Positions 18,758 to 27,245 are shown, counted from the stretch's first letter. The stretch: 38,381 nucleotides of DNA from Prochloron didemni P4-Papua_New_Guinea (GCA_000252485.1 JH610620.1:1-38381); one strand, 5' to 3'. Numbers and translations: made by a program. Notes: generated from the letters alone by a model not told the origin.

Positions 18758-18807
18758 TACAAGAGGGGGCTGGGGGGGATCCAGCGTTAAAGCTTATACT
18801 AATTTAA

Positions 18808-19164
18808 TTATTCCAATGCTTTATATTCAATGCGATCGATTTTTAATTCTCGACCGGAGCGAATATCCTCCATGGGAGAGTTACAACTGGGGCAGGCATA
18901 TTGCAGCCCAATTTCCGGGCTATATTCTTGCTGGCAGGAATGACAAAATGCCACCAAGGGAACCTCTTCAATGACTAACTCCGCCTTATCCAAGAAGGTC
19001 TGGCGGGTTTGTACCTCAAAAGCAAATTGCAGACTGGCTGGCTCGACACAAGTAAACTTACCAACAATTAGATAAATTTTGGAAATTTGAAGTTTTTCCG
19101 GTTGGGATTCCCACCAATCTCGCACTGTTAGGATCAAAGCCTTGGTCATGTCTGTTTCGTGCAT
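18808..19164 (-). CDS. hypA: HypA-family nickel chaperone
   Basis: MHETDMTKALILTVRDWW..., zinc motif CHSC...CPSC; ATG 19164 chosen. Confidence 0.92.
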   Translation of the reverse strand: MHETDMTKALILTVRDWWESQPEKLQISKIYLIVGKFTCVEPASLQFAFEVQTRQTFLDKAELVIEEVPLVAFCHSCQQEYSPEIGLQYACPSCNSPMEDIRSGRELKIDRIEYKALE

Positions 19165-19169
19165 TATGC

Positions 19170-20372
19170 TCAAGTCCAGGCAGCATCAACGTTCATGTTG
19201 GCTTCAGGATGGATGTAGGCTGGCTTTTCTGGCCGGGGCAGTTGGCCGGACAACACTAAATGACCCATAGTGTCACAGATAACGCGGGTAGCCATCAAGG
19301 ATGTCATGTCGCTAATGTCGTAGGGGGGAGACACTTCCACTACCTCTATACCGCAAATGGGGGCTTTTTGCACAATTTTGCCTAACAAGTACAGGGCTTC
19401 GCGAGGTAGCAAACCTCCAGGTTCCGGCCAACCAGTGCCGGGGACAAATCCCGCATCAATACAATCGATATCAAAACTGATCCAAACGCAGTCAGTGCCA
19501 TCTAAGGCTCGCTCCAGGGCAAAGTCCACAGCCGTATCCAAACCCATCTCTGTAATATCCGTTACTGTCAGGATATTAGTTGCTCTTTCCCGACAGACCT
19601 TCACTCCCTGACGGGGTACTTGCCAGCCGCCAATACCCAACTGTACTAGATTTTTAGCTGGAGCGTTAGCCATATTGGTGGCGTGGAACCAGGGACAGGT
19701 GTGCATCCGCTCGTCTAAGTCTGTCTCCTGGGTGTCTACATGGCGATCGAAGTGAATGATACCCACTTTTTTATCTCCCAGATGGCGACAAACCCCTCGC
19801 ACGGTTGGGAAACCAATGGAGTGGTCGCCCCCCAAGACGATGGGAAATGCTCCAGAACTGAAAATGTGGGCAATACCCTTAGAAATTTGGTCGAAGGACT
19901 TTTCGTTATTGGCAGGAATGGTAAAGATATCTCCCACGTCGCAGAGAGTTATTTGCTCCCGCAAATCTACTCCCAATTCAAAGCTATAGGAAGTGTACAG
20001 AGCGGAAATGCGGCGAATCCCCTGGGGACCGAATCGAGTACCCGGACGATAGGTGGTTCCGGAGTCGTGAGGCACTCCCACGATGGCCACATCGTATTCC
20101 CCCACTTTACGAACATCTTCAATGTAAGGCGCTTTCAAGAAAGTGTTAATCCCAGCGTAGTGGGGGAATTCTCCCCGAGAGAAGGTGGAGATGGTGCGAT
20201 CGCGAATGCTATCAGCAGCTTCTAAGCCATACTCTAACCCCTTAGAAACTTCCTGCTGCCATCCTGTTAAGGGTAGGTTCGATTCCCGTTCTAATGCCCG
20301 ATTGGCTTCGGTTTGGCCATTGCTCGTTCCCGGATTCTGGAACACCGAATTTTCAGATGGATCGGTAGTCAT
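19170..20372 (-). CDS. gdmH: Ureohydrolase family enzyme, probable Ni-dependent guanidine hydrolase (often annotated agmatinase/SpeB)
   Basis: 400 aa; LGGDHSIGFPTVRG, HFDRHVDTQETDLDERMHTCPWFHATN, SFDIDCIDAGFVPGTGWPEPGGL; resembles Synechocystis Sll1077; followed by hypA and hypB. Confidence 0.85.
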   Translation of the reverse strand: MTTDPSENSVFQNPGTSNGQTEANRALERESNLPLTGWQQEVSKGLEYGLEAADSIRDRTISTFSRGEFPHYAGINTFLKAPYIEDVRKVGEYDVAIVGVPHDSGTTYRPGTRFGPQGIRRISALYTSYSFELGVDLREQITLCDVGDIFTIPANNEKSFDQISKGIAHIFSSGAFPIVLGGDHSIGFPTVRGVCRHLGDKKVGIIHFDRHVDTQETDLDERMHTCPWFHATNMANAPAKNLVQLGIGGWQVPRQGVKVCRERATNILTVTDITEMGLDTAVDFALERALDGTDCVWISFDIDCIDAGFVPGTGWPEPGGLLPREALYLLGKIVQKAPICGIEVVEVSPPYDISDMTSLMATRVICDTMGHLVLSGQLPRPEKPAYIHPEANMNVDAAWT

Positions 20373-20511
20373 TTTCTCGCCTCCCTAACTATGAATTTTA
20401 ATTTATTTTGTTTTAAGTAATGGATTTCCAACTTCCTTTCACAAAAAAACTATAGAAGTAATCCTAATCATTGGTCAAGCACATATAGCAGTTGATAGCT
20501 CCGGACGGTCG

Positions 20512-20546
20512 AATTCAAAATTCAAAATTCAAAATTCAAAATTCAA
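20512..20546. repeat. AATTCAAA short tandem repeat
   Basis: aattcaaaattcaaaattcaaaattcaaaattcaa; same motif at 26026-26056. Confidence 0.85.
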
Positions 20547-20654
20547 TTCGTGACGAACATCTGGGCTATTATGGCAGAAACTATACTCGCCTTATTCCTC
20601 TTGGATTTTAGCTTGTTGTCAATTTTCAGATTCGGTCGAGTTGATAGTTTTTTT

Positions 20655-20668
20655 GTATCTAGAAATAC
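20655..20668 (+). promoter_or_regulatory. Putative NtcA box 1 (GTA-N8-TAC)
   Basis: GTATCTAGAAATAC, exact GTAN8TAC. Confidence 0.6.
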
Positions 20669-20685
20669 AGTTTTTTAAAAAATTG

Positions 20686-20699
20686 GTATCTAAAAATAC
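20686..20699 (+). promoter_or_regulatory. Putative NtcA box 2 (GTA-N8-TAC)
   Basis: GTATCTAAAAATAC, exact GTAN8TAC, 31 bp from box 1. Confidence 0.6.
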
Positions 20700-20854
20700 A
20701 GTTTATTGGAAAAATTGTTGATAGAAGTTTTTTAAAATTGGAAATATTGTAGATCTGCTTATTGCTTGTTTTTTGCAAGTGAATTATTTATTCTTAGTTG
20801 TTCGTTACTTATTATTATATCCCATCGCAATTAAAAATCAGGAGATTAGTAAAA

Positions 20855-22354
20855 ATGGATAAGGGAATGTTATTTTGGGGGATTATTGTATTCCTCCTGG
20901 GAACTCTGGGAATTGGCGTTTGGGCTTCCAAACACATTAAAGGAGATAGCGTTAACTTTTTGGTGGCTGGTCGAGGCTTAGTATTGCCCTTGGCTGCAGC
21001 TACTTTAATGGCTCAATCTGTTGATTCAAATGCAACTTTGGGCAATACAGATTTGGCAGCAACTTTTGGATTTTGGGCTGGGGCTTCCCTTCCTATTGGG
21101 TTGGCACTATGTCTATTGTTGACAGGACTATTTTATGCCAAGCCCATGAACCGCATGGGTTTGATTACTTTACCTGATTTTTATCGGGTAAAATACAATC
21201 GCCTAACCGAATTTATCGCAGCTATTCTCATGGTAATTAGCTTTTCTTTTTTATTAGCGGGAAATTTGGTAGCTGGCGGGTATCTGTTTCAAACTTTTTT
21301 GGGATTGAGTTATTTCGGTGGTGTTACTTTAATCGCAACCCTTGTTTTTGTTTATACCGTGTCTGGCGGCCTTTTTGCTGTGGCTTATACAGATGCTATT
21401 CAGGTAGTAATTGCCTTCCTAGGTTCTCTGTTACTGATTGGATTTATCGGCTTAAACTTTGGGCTGGAAATTCCCCCAGGAATGGGACCATTTGCTCTGG
21501 AACAATTAACAGATCCTGCCTCTGGAGCTGCTATTAACTGGGCAACAATTTTAGCTCTAGGATTGGGGGATATTGTGGCAATTGATTTTATGGCTAGAGT
21601 TTTCGCTGCTGATAGTCCAGAAACTGCTCAACGGGCTTGTTTTGCTGGTAGTGCGGGAACTATAATTATCGGGGTTCCATTTTCGATAGTGGCACTTTCC
21701 GCTAACCGCATTCTCGAACAGGTGGGCATTACACCAGATGGTCCCGTTCTCTTCTCTCTACTGCAAGGGGTTATTCCTCCGGTAATGGGATTGGTGATTA
21801 TTGCAGCCATCATGTCAGCTTCTTTATCCACCGCTGATGGTGCTATTTTGGGTACTTCATCGGTTATTGCTCACAATGTCCTGGGTATTCGTCACTCTCA
21901 CCATGAAAATGGTTTCGAGGGGGGGGATAAACTGTTGCTGATTACCCGTTTGATGGCTATTTTTATCACCTTGTTAGGTGTTTTTTTTGCCATTAAGGTT
22001 CCTGAAACAGGGGTATTGCTATTGCTAGCTTTTGATTTAGGGTTTGCTGGACTGTTAGTTCCCTTAACCGGAGGGCTATTTTGGACTCGCTCTACTTGGC
22101 AAGGAGCGGTTGCTTGTATTATTGTGGGTTCTATAACTCGGTTGATTTTGTTTGTTTTAATGCCAACTATGTTTGGTGTTGACAACACATTGTTATATAT
22201 TGAAAATAATTTGTTTACTGCGGATTTTGATGGATTTCCCACTCTCATTAGCCCGCTCGTTGGCCTGGTTGTGTTTATCATTGTTTCTAATACCACCTAC
22301 AAGCCACTAAAAGCAGAATTTGCTGTTACGGAAGAAAAGGTTAATTCACTATAG
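20855..22354 (+). CDS. Sodium:solute symporter (SSS) family transporter
   Basis: MDKGMLFWGIIVFLLGTLGIGVWASKHIKGDSVNFLVAGRGLVLPLAAATLMAQSVDSNATLGN...; AGGAG upstream of ATG 20855. Confidence 0.92.
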   Translation: MDKGMLFWGIIVFLLGTLGIGVWASKHIKGDSVNFLVAGRGLVLPLAAATLMAQSVDSNATLGNTDLAATFGFWAGASLPIGLALCLLLTGLFYAKPMNRMGLITLPDFYRVKYNRLTEFIAAILMVISFSFLLAGNLVAGGYLFQTFLGLSYFGGVTLIATLVFVYTVSGGLFAVAYTDAIQVVIAFLGSLLLIGFIGLNFGLEIPPGMGPFALEQLTDPASGAAINWATILALGLGDIVAIDFMARVFAADSPETAQRACFAGSAGTIIIGVPFSIVALSANRILEQVGITPDGPVLFSLLQGVIPPVMGLVIIAAIMSASLSTADGAILGTSSVIAHNVLGIRHSHHENGFEGGDKLLLITRLMAIFITLLGVFFAIKVPETGVLLLLAFDLGFAGLLVPLTGGLFWTRSTWQGAVACIIVGSITRLILFVLMPTMFGVDNTLLYIENNLFTADFDGFPTLISPLVGLVVFIIVSNTTYKPLKAEFAVTEEKVNSL

Positions 22355-22596
22355 GCGATAGTCTTCTCCTGAGAGAGAGCTTGGTATTCACTATGATTTA
22401 TTGCTTCAGCGATTGTTAGATCTTTTTGGAAGTAATTAATTGCTGTATAATAGTTTTTCAGCCCTTGGTAACACGCTCCAATTTGACCTAAGGCCACCAA
22501 TTCTTTTTCTAAGTTATTGCTCTGACGATAAAGTTGTAACGCTTGTTGGAAAGAAGCAATAGCTGCTTCAAAGTAGCTCAGACTAAAGCTATTAGT
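22297..22596 (-). pseudogene. TPR-protein remnant overlapping the SSS gene 3' end
   Basis: SYFEAAIASFQQALQLYRQSNNLEKELVALGQIGACYQGLKNYYTAINYFQKDLTIAEAI. Confidence 0.6.
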
Positions 22597-22841
22597 AGGG
22601 TGCGTTCGTAACGCACCACACTAAATGGTAGATATTCTCTATTTACTATCCAACCAAGCAATTTGATTTCACTGGTAGTGAAATCAAATTGCGCATCGGT
22701 TAACTCTTCTAACTGAGGAATAGACAAAGAACGAATTGTTTGCTCTATAGTACCAAAACGTCGAGACAATAAACGAATTAAAACTGCTGCTTCTCCTTCT
22801 TGTTTACCTTGCTGTAAACTCTGTTTTGAGAATGGAGACAT
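22578..22841 (-). pseudogene. C-terminal fragment of Rpn/DUF4351-type protein
   Basis: LQQGKQEGEAAVLIRLLSRRFGTIEQTIRSLSIPQLEELTDAQFDFTTSEIKLL. Confidence 0.75.
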
Positions 22842-23030
22842 TTTCTGGTTCTTCCTTCAAGAGCTAGCGAATAAAACTCTCTGCGTAGGTTTTCGCCAGG
22901 GATTTACATGTGTTATCGTAAGTCAATGTTTTTCCTTCTTGCTTGTTTCTGATTTGATTTTAGAGTAAGATCAGAAACTTTTACTCTCTTCCCAAACTAA
23001 CTTATCTAATTTCAATCCTCTCTTACAATC

Positions 23031-23081
23031 TGATAGCTACTCTATCGATAGGGTAGGGAGTAGATGTTTTTGCTTAGAGAA
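23031..23081. repeat. 75-bp-unit repeat, locus 4 (partial)
   Basis: gatagctactctatcgatagggtagggagtagatgtttttgcttagag. Confidence 0.75.
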
Positions 23082-23355
23082 TTGATTAACCGCAGAAGAA
23101 ATAGTAAAGTCCGTATCGCAGACAAATGCCACAAAAATTGTTTATTCTTCCCCAATCCCTTCATTTTCTGCTAATACTTGGTCTCTAACAAAACCCTCGC
23201 AACAGAACTTGGTGCTGTTGGGTTTCGTTACCTCAACCCAACCTACAAGATTGGCGATCGGGCAGAGCCTGGGGCTGCGCGATCGCACTAGAGAATTGAT
23301 TAACCGCTCCTTAACACAGATGAACGGAGATGGTAAGGGATAATTAATGGAGTGG

Positions 23356-24651
23356 TTAATTAAATAGCAGCAGCATAGTTTGCAACAAACCAACTACAAA
23401 ACCAAGCAAACCACCTAGATTAACAATAGCCTGTAATTCCTCTCTCACAATACCTTGAATTGCTATTTCCAACTGTTCCGGGGAAGTAGCTTTAACTCTC
23501 TCTACAATTACCTGATCTATAGATAAAATGGGAATTATCTGAGCCACAATTTTCTCTAAATCTTTTTCTAAATAACGCTCTAATATCCCAGCAAGTTCAG
23601 CGCTAATAGTTGCTAAAGAACTACTCACTGTAGCGGATGCTTTCAACCGATTCATAATTACAAGAGCTAGTTTATCCCAATTAACTGACTCACCTAATCC
23701 TTGAATTAATTCAACTCCTTCAGCTTGAATATAACTGCGAACAGTTTCCCCACTGGTTTGACGCAATTGGTTTACTGTGGAAACAGGTAAATTTTGTAAC
23801 GAGAGACTTTGCAGCCATTGACGCAAACGGTTCCTCACCTCAAAAGAAAGCAGTAATTCTTGCAAGCGAGCATTGGCAATTTCCTTTTCATCCAAACAAA
23901 AACTGCGCAAGCCAATTAAACTATTACCCACCCCAAACAAATTAGCTACCACCCAGTAAGTACCGCTGGTTTTAGACCGAAAACTTTCATCGATTAACTG
24001 AATATTGCGATCTGTGAGAAAATCGATAATTCCTTGGCGCAAAATATCTGGAGAGAGAACTTCTTGCAGCAACCAATCAGTAATTTGTCGCGCTTGAGTT
24101 TTGCTCAACTGCAATTCAAGTAAAATGCGGTCAAAAATTTGGTCTAATTGTTCTTTAAGGAAATCTTCTTGCCGCGCCAGTACCCGCAAGAGGCGGGGTA
24201 AAGATGCCTTACACAAATCTTCCAGAATATTGGCGAGAATTTTGGCTGTCTTCTGTTGCCTATCCCCCTCTACTTGTTTGAGGGCTAATTGTAACAACCA
24301 AAGAATGGCGCTTTGAACCCGTTCTGTTTCCAATAGCCGCCGTGCCAGATTTTGCAATTCCCATGGAGTGAGTAAGGAACCCATAATGGTATCTGCCACT
24401 TTTTTAGCCAAACGTTCTTGGTTGCTGGGAATCAATCCAGGAGTAAATGGCAGTTTCCGTCCTTTGACATAAACGGGTTGATAGGGACGAAAGAGCATTT
24501 TGATAGCTAAGTCGTTAGTGAAATAGCCGATAATTGCTCCGGCGAGAGGAGGAATGAAGAAGATCCAGATATGAGAGAATAGTTCCAAATGAAACAAGAA
24601 CCAATTGAGTACAGTTATAGCAATGAGCAATGAACAATTAACAATGAACAA
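23356..24651 (-). CDS. DUF445 family membrane protein
   Basis: 431 aa; [59 protein letters not shown]. Confidence 0.9.
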   Translation of the reverse strand: MFIVNCSLLIAITVLNWFLFHLELFSHIWIFFIPPLAGAIIGYFTNDLAIKMLFRPYQPVYVKGRKLPFTPGLIPSNQERLAKKVADTIMGSLLTPWELQNLARRLLETERVQSAILWLLQLALKQVEGDRQQKTAKILANILEDLCKASLPRLLRVLARQEDFLKEQLDQIFDRILLELQLSKTQARQITDWLLQEVLSPDILRQGIIDFLTDRNIQLIDESFRSKTSGTYWVVANLFGVGNSLIGLRSFCLDEKEIANARLQELLLSFEVRNRLRQWLQSLSLQNLPVSTVNQLRQTSGETVRSYIQAEGVELIQGLGESVNWDKLALVIMNRLKASATVSSSLATISAELAGILERYLEKDLEKIVAQIIPILSIDQVIVERVKATSPEQLEIAIQGIVREELQAIVNLGGLLGFVVGLLQTMLLLFN

Positions 24652-24714
24652 TTAAGAGGTTTATCAGAAAAATGTGCTTTTCCCTTTAGACAAAGGTCAT
24701 TCCTCAAGTGTAGT

Positions 24715-24760
24715 GGTTAGTGTCCTTACACTGTAATGTGTAAGGACACCAGTGCTAACC
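24715..24760. repeat. Inverted repeat / stem-loop
   Basis: ggttagtgtccttacac-tgtaat-gtgtaaggacac...ctaacc (12-bp perfect inner stem). Confidence 0.8.
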
Positions 24761-24814
24761 GTTAATAAATATTCAGGCACTACCTATGAAATGGTAGCCT
24801 AGTCTATAGTATAA

Positions 24815-25486
24815 ATGATAACAAATGGAGTGGAGCGTTCTCAAACCATGTCAGGGTCATGGCTGGAATTGCTAGAAAAATACAGAGCGATCGCGGTTAT
24901 TCGTTGCCAAGACTTAGAAACAGCTTCAGCAATAGCCTCCGCAGTAGCTGCTGGGGGGATCAGAATAATTGAAATTACTTGGAATAGCCAGCAGCCAGCT
25001 ACTATGATCCAAAAGCTGCGCTCAGAATTACCCCATTGCAGTATGGGAACTGGGACTATTTTAGATGGAGAGCAACTTCAAGAGGCTATCTCTGCCGGGG
25101 CTGAATTTATTTTCTCTCCTCACGTGAACCCCACTTTAATTCAAGCTGCAGTTAAAGCCCACATTCCTATCATACCGGGAGCCTTTTCCCCCACGGAAAT
25201 AGTCACTGCTTGGCAAGCAGGAGCCACCTGTGTCAAGGTATTCCCTATTAGCGCATTAGGTTACGCCAGTTATATTAAAAGTCTCCAAGGCCCTCTGGGA
25301 CAAATTCCCCTCATTCCTACAGGAGGGGTTACTTTAGAGAATGCTCCTGAGTTTATTCAAGCCGGGGCGATCGCCGTGGGTTTGTCCAGTGAATTATTGC
25401 CCAAAGCATTGGTAGAAGAGAGAAACTGGCAGGCGATCGCCCAACGTGCTAAAACTCTTTGCCAACTTTTGAACAATTCCCTGTAG
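24815..25486 (+). CDS. eda: KDPG/KHG aldolase
   Basis: 223 aa; YRAIAVIRCQDLETASAIASAVAAGGIRIIEITWNS, MGTGTILDGEQLQEAISAGAEFIFSPH, KVFPISALG, PTGGV. Confidence 0.93.
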   Translation: MITNGVERSQTMSGSWLELLEKYRAIAVIRCQDLETASAIASAVAAGGIRIIEITWNSQQPATMIQKLRSELPHCSMGTGTILDGEQLQEAISAGAEFIFSPHVNPTLIQAAVKAHIPIIPGAFSPTEIVTAWQAGATCVKVFPISALGYASYIKSLQGPLGQIPLIPTGGVTLENAPEFIQAGAIAVGLSSELLPKALVEERNWQAIAQRAKTLCQLLNNSL

Positions 25487-25584
25487 AGGCCGGGGCCTGG
25501 TCGCCCTCCTCTCATCGTCAAAAAAAATTTACCAAAAATGTTGTCATTGGCAAAAAGCTGTGTTAGGATTAATAACTGTGAAAT

Positions 25585-25669
25585 GGGTCGATGCCCGAGT
25601 GGTTAATGGGGGCGGACTGTAAATCCGCTGGCTACGCCTACGTTGGTTCAAATCCAACTCGGCCCACCA
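25585..25669 (+). tRNA. tRNA-Tyr (GTA), encoded CCA
   Basis: gggtcgatgcccgagtggttaatgggggcggactGTAaatccgc...ggttcaaatccaactcggcccacca; acceptor and T arms pair. Confidence 0.95.
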
Positions 25670-25675
25670 CAATTT

Positions 25676-25747
25676 GCCCGTGTAGCTCAGTGGTAGAGCA
25701 CACCCTTGGTAAGGGTGAGGTCACGAGTTCAATCCTCGTCACGGGCT
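25676..25747 (+). tRNA. tRNA-Thr (GGT)
   Basis: gcccgtgtagctcagtggtagagcacacccttGGTaagggtgaggtcacgagttcaatcctcgtcacgggct. Confidence 0.96.
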
Positions 25748-25853
25748 TAGATTGTTTGAGCAGTTTTAATTTAGAGCTGTACTGTTTCATTATTGATTGA
25801 TACTCTGTGGGATAGCCCCCTGGGCTGTCCTCGCCCTCATAGGTTAACTCAGA

Positions 25854-25874
25854 TAATTAAGATTTATCCGTAGC
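25854..25874. repeat. 21-bp direct repeat (also 27167-27187)
   Basis: taattaagatttatccgtagc. Confidence 0.8.
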
Positions 25875-26010
25875 GTTATTTTTAAATCCATAGATAACAA
25901 AAAATGGGAGTGCGATCGCCTTGTAGGTTGGGTTTCCGAACGAAACCCAACACATTAACTTCCGCAATAGAGCTAATCTTGAACAGTTCAATTTGCAAAA
26001 AACAGGGAAC

Positions 26011-26116
26011 TATAGCGCTACGCGCAATTCAAAATTCAAAATTCAAAATTCAAAAAGATGGCTATGACTAGGTTTCAGGCTTTATTAATGTCCTAACCTA
26101 AATGCGTAGTGCTATA
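26011..26116. mobile_element. Possible small TIR element (TATAGCRCTACGC termini) containing a 48-bp dispersed repeat
   Basis: TATAGCGCTACGC at 26011 and GCGTAGTGCTATA ending 26116; right 48 bp exactly repeated at 10348-10395. Confidence 0.55.
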
Positions 26117-26196
26117 AAATGACAATCATCAAAATCTCAGATTCCAATCTGGATCGCCTTCTAGGAGCAAAATTAGAATTTTGACATCCTCTCTCA

Positions 26197-26290
26197 TTCC
26201 CCTCCGAGTTCAGTTCCCCTCCGAGTTCAATTCCCCTCCGAGTTCAATTCCCCTCCGAGTTCAATTCCCCTCCGAGTTCAATTCCCCTCT
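26197..26290. repeat. 17-bp tandem repeat, about 5.5 copies
   Basis: ttcccctccgagttcaa repeated. Confidence 0.93.
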
Positions 26291-26337
26291 TGGGAGGGGT
26301 TAGGGGTGGGTCAAAACCCTTACCATTATCACTAGAG

Positions 26338-26673
26338 ATGAAAACGAAAATTATTCCCTACAATCCACTACTAAAAGAAAGAGCCAGACAACTTCGCCAA
26401 AACATGACCCCTGGTGAAATAACGCTTTGGAAACACCTGAAAGGTAAACAAATGTGTGGCTACGATTTCGATCGCCAACGTCCCATCGATCAATTTATTG
26501 TTGACTTTTATTGCAAAAAACTGATGCTGGCGATTGAAATTGATGGTTTTTCCCATGATAGCAAGGAAGCGCAAGAACATGATCTAGAAAGACAAGCGCG
26601 TTTGGAGTCTTTGGGGGTTCAATTTTTACGGTTTCGTGAGGAAGATGTTTGTCGTGAGGTGGAGGGTGTATGA
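26338..26673 (+). CDS. DUF559 (VSR-like endonuclease fold) protein, 3' end possibly truncated
   Basis: MKTKIIPYNPLLKERARQLRQNMTPGEITLWKHLKGKQMCGYDFDRQRPIDQFIVDFYCKKLMLAIEIDGFSHDSKEAQEHDLERQARLESLGVQFLRF. Confidence 0.9.
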   Translation: MKTKIIPYNPLLKERARQLRQNMTPGEITLWKHLKGKQMCGYDFDRQRPIDQFIVDFYCKKLMLAIEIDGFSHDSKEAQEHDLERQARLESLGVQFLRFREEDVCREVEGV

Positions 26674-26762
26674 TAGGTGATTGAGAATTGGATTTTGAGC
26701 CACCCACCCCTAACCCCTCCCCGGAGGGGAACTAAGCCAGACATTACCAAAAAGGAGATTTT

Positions 26763-26981
26763 ATGAAAGCAGAATTCACTGCCATCATTGAGGCAGCAAC
26801 AGAAGGAGGATATTGGGCGATTTGTCCTGAAATCCCTGGTGCGAATGGTCAAGGAGAAACGGTTGAAGAAGCAAAAGAAAGCTTGAAAAATGCAATTCAA
26901 CTAATTTTTGAAGATCGTTTAACTGATATTCGTCGAGGACTACCCAAAGAAGCGATCGAAGAGACAATTTCCATTCCATGA
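26763..26981 (+). CDS. hicB: HicB-family antitoxin
   Basis: 72 aa; FTAIIEAATEGGYWAICPEIPGANGQGETVEEAKESLKNAIQLIFEDR. Confidence 0.9.
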   Translation: MKAEFTAIIEAATEGGYWAICPEIPGANGQGETVEEAKESLKNAIQLIFEDRLTDIRRGLPKEAIEETISIP

Positions 26982-27115
26982 AACGTAAAGAATTAGAAAA
27001 AAAGTTACGGAAGGCGGGTTGCTATCTTAAGCGAGAAGGAGCTTCTCATTCTCTTTGGATTAATCCTCAAACTGGAGTTACTGAAGCGGTACCACGACAT
27101 ACAGAAATCAAATAA
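26978..27115 (+). pseudogene. hicA: HicA-family toxin truncated by an in-frame TAA
   Basis: MKRKELEKKLRKAGCYLKREGASHSLWINPQTGVTEAVPRHTEIK* then FLAHKILKNLN in the same frame; 4-bp overlap with hicB. Confidence 0.85.
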
Positions 27116-27166
27116 TTTTTGGCACACAAAATCCTCAAGAACTTAAATGCCTTTTTCAGCAAACCC

Positions 27167-27187
27167 TAATTAAGATTTATCCGTAGC
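27167..27187. repeat. 21-bp direct repeat (also 25854-25874)
   Basis: taattaagatttatccgtagc. Confidence 0.8.
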
Positions 27188-27245
27188 ATTCTTGTTCATC
27201 TAACAATAAACAATTATCGATAGATAATAAATAATAGGAGAAATA

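Noticed and set aside
17771-19164. Hydrogenase maturation operon
   Set aside because: hypA and hypB are coupled to a GdmH-like enzyme and no hydrogenase or other hyp genes are visible here.
23142-23393. 83-aa minus ORF next to DUF445
   Set aside because: Contains the dispersed GTTGGGTTTCGTTACC repeat and overlaps the DUF445 C-terminus; no family resemblance.
26197-26290. CRISPR-like array at the 17-bp repeat
   Set aside because: Pure tandem minisatellite without spacers.
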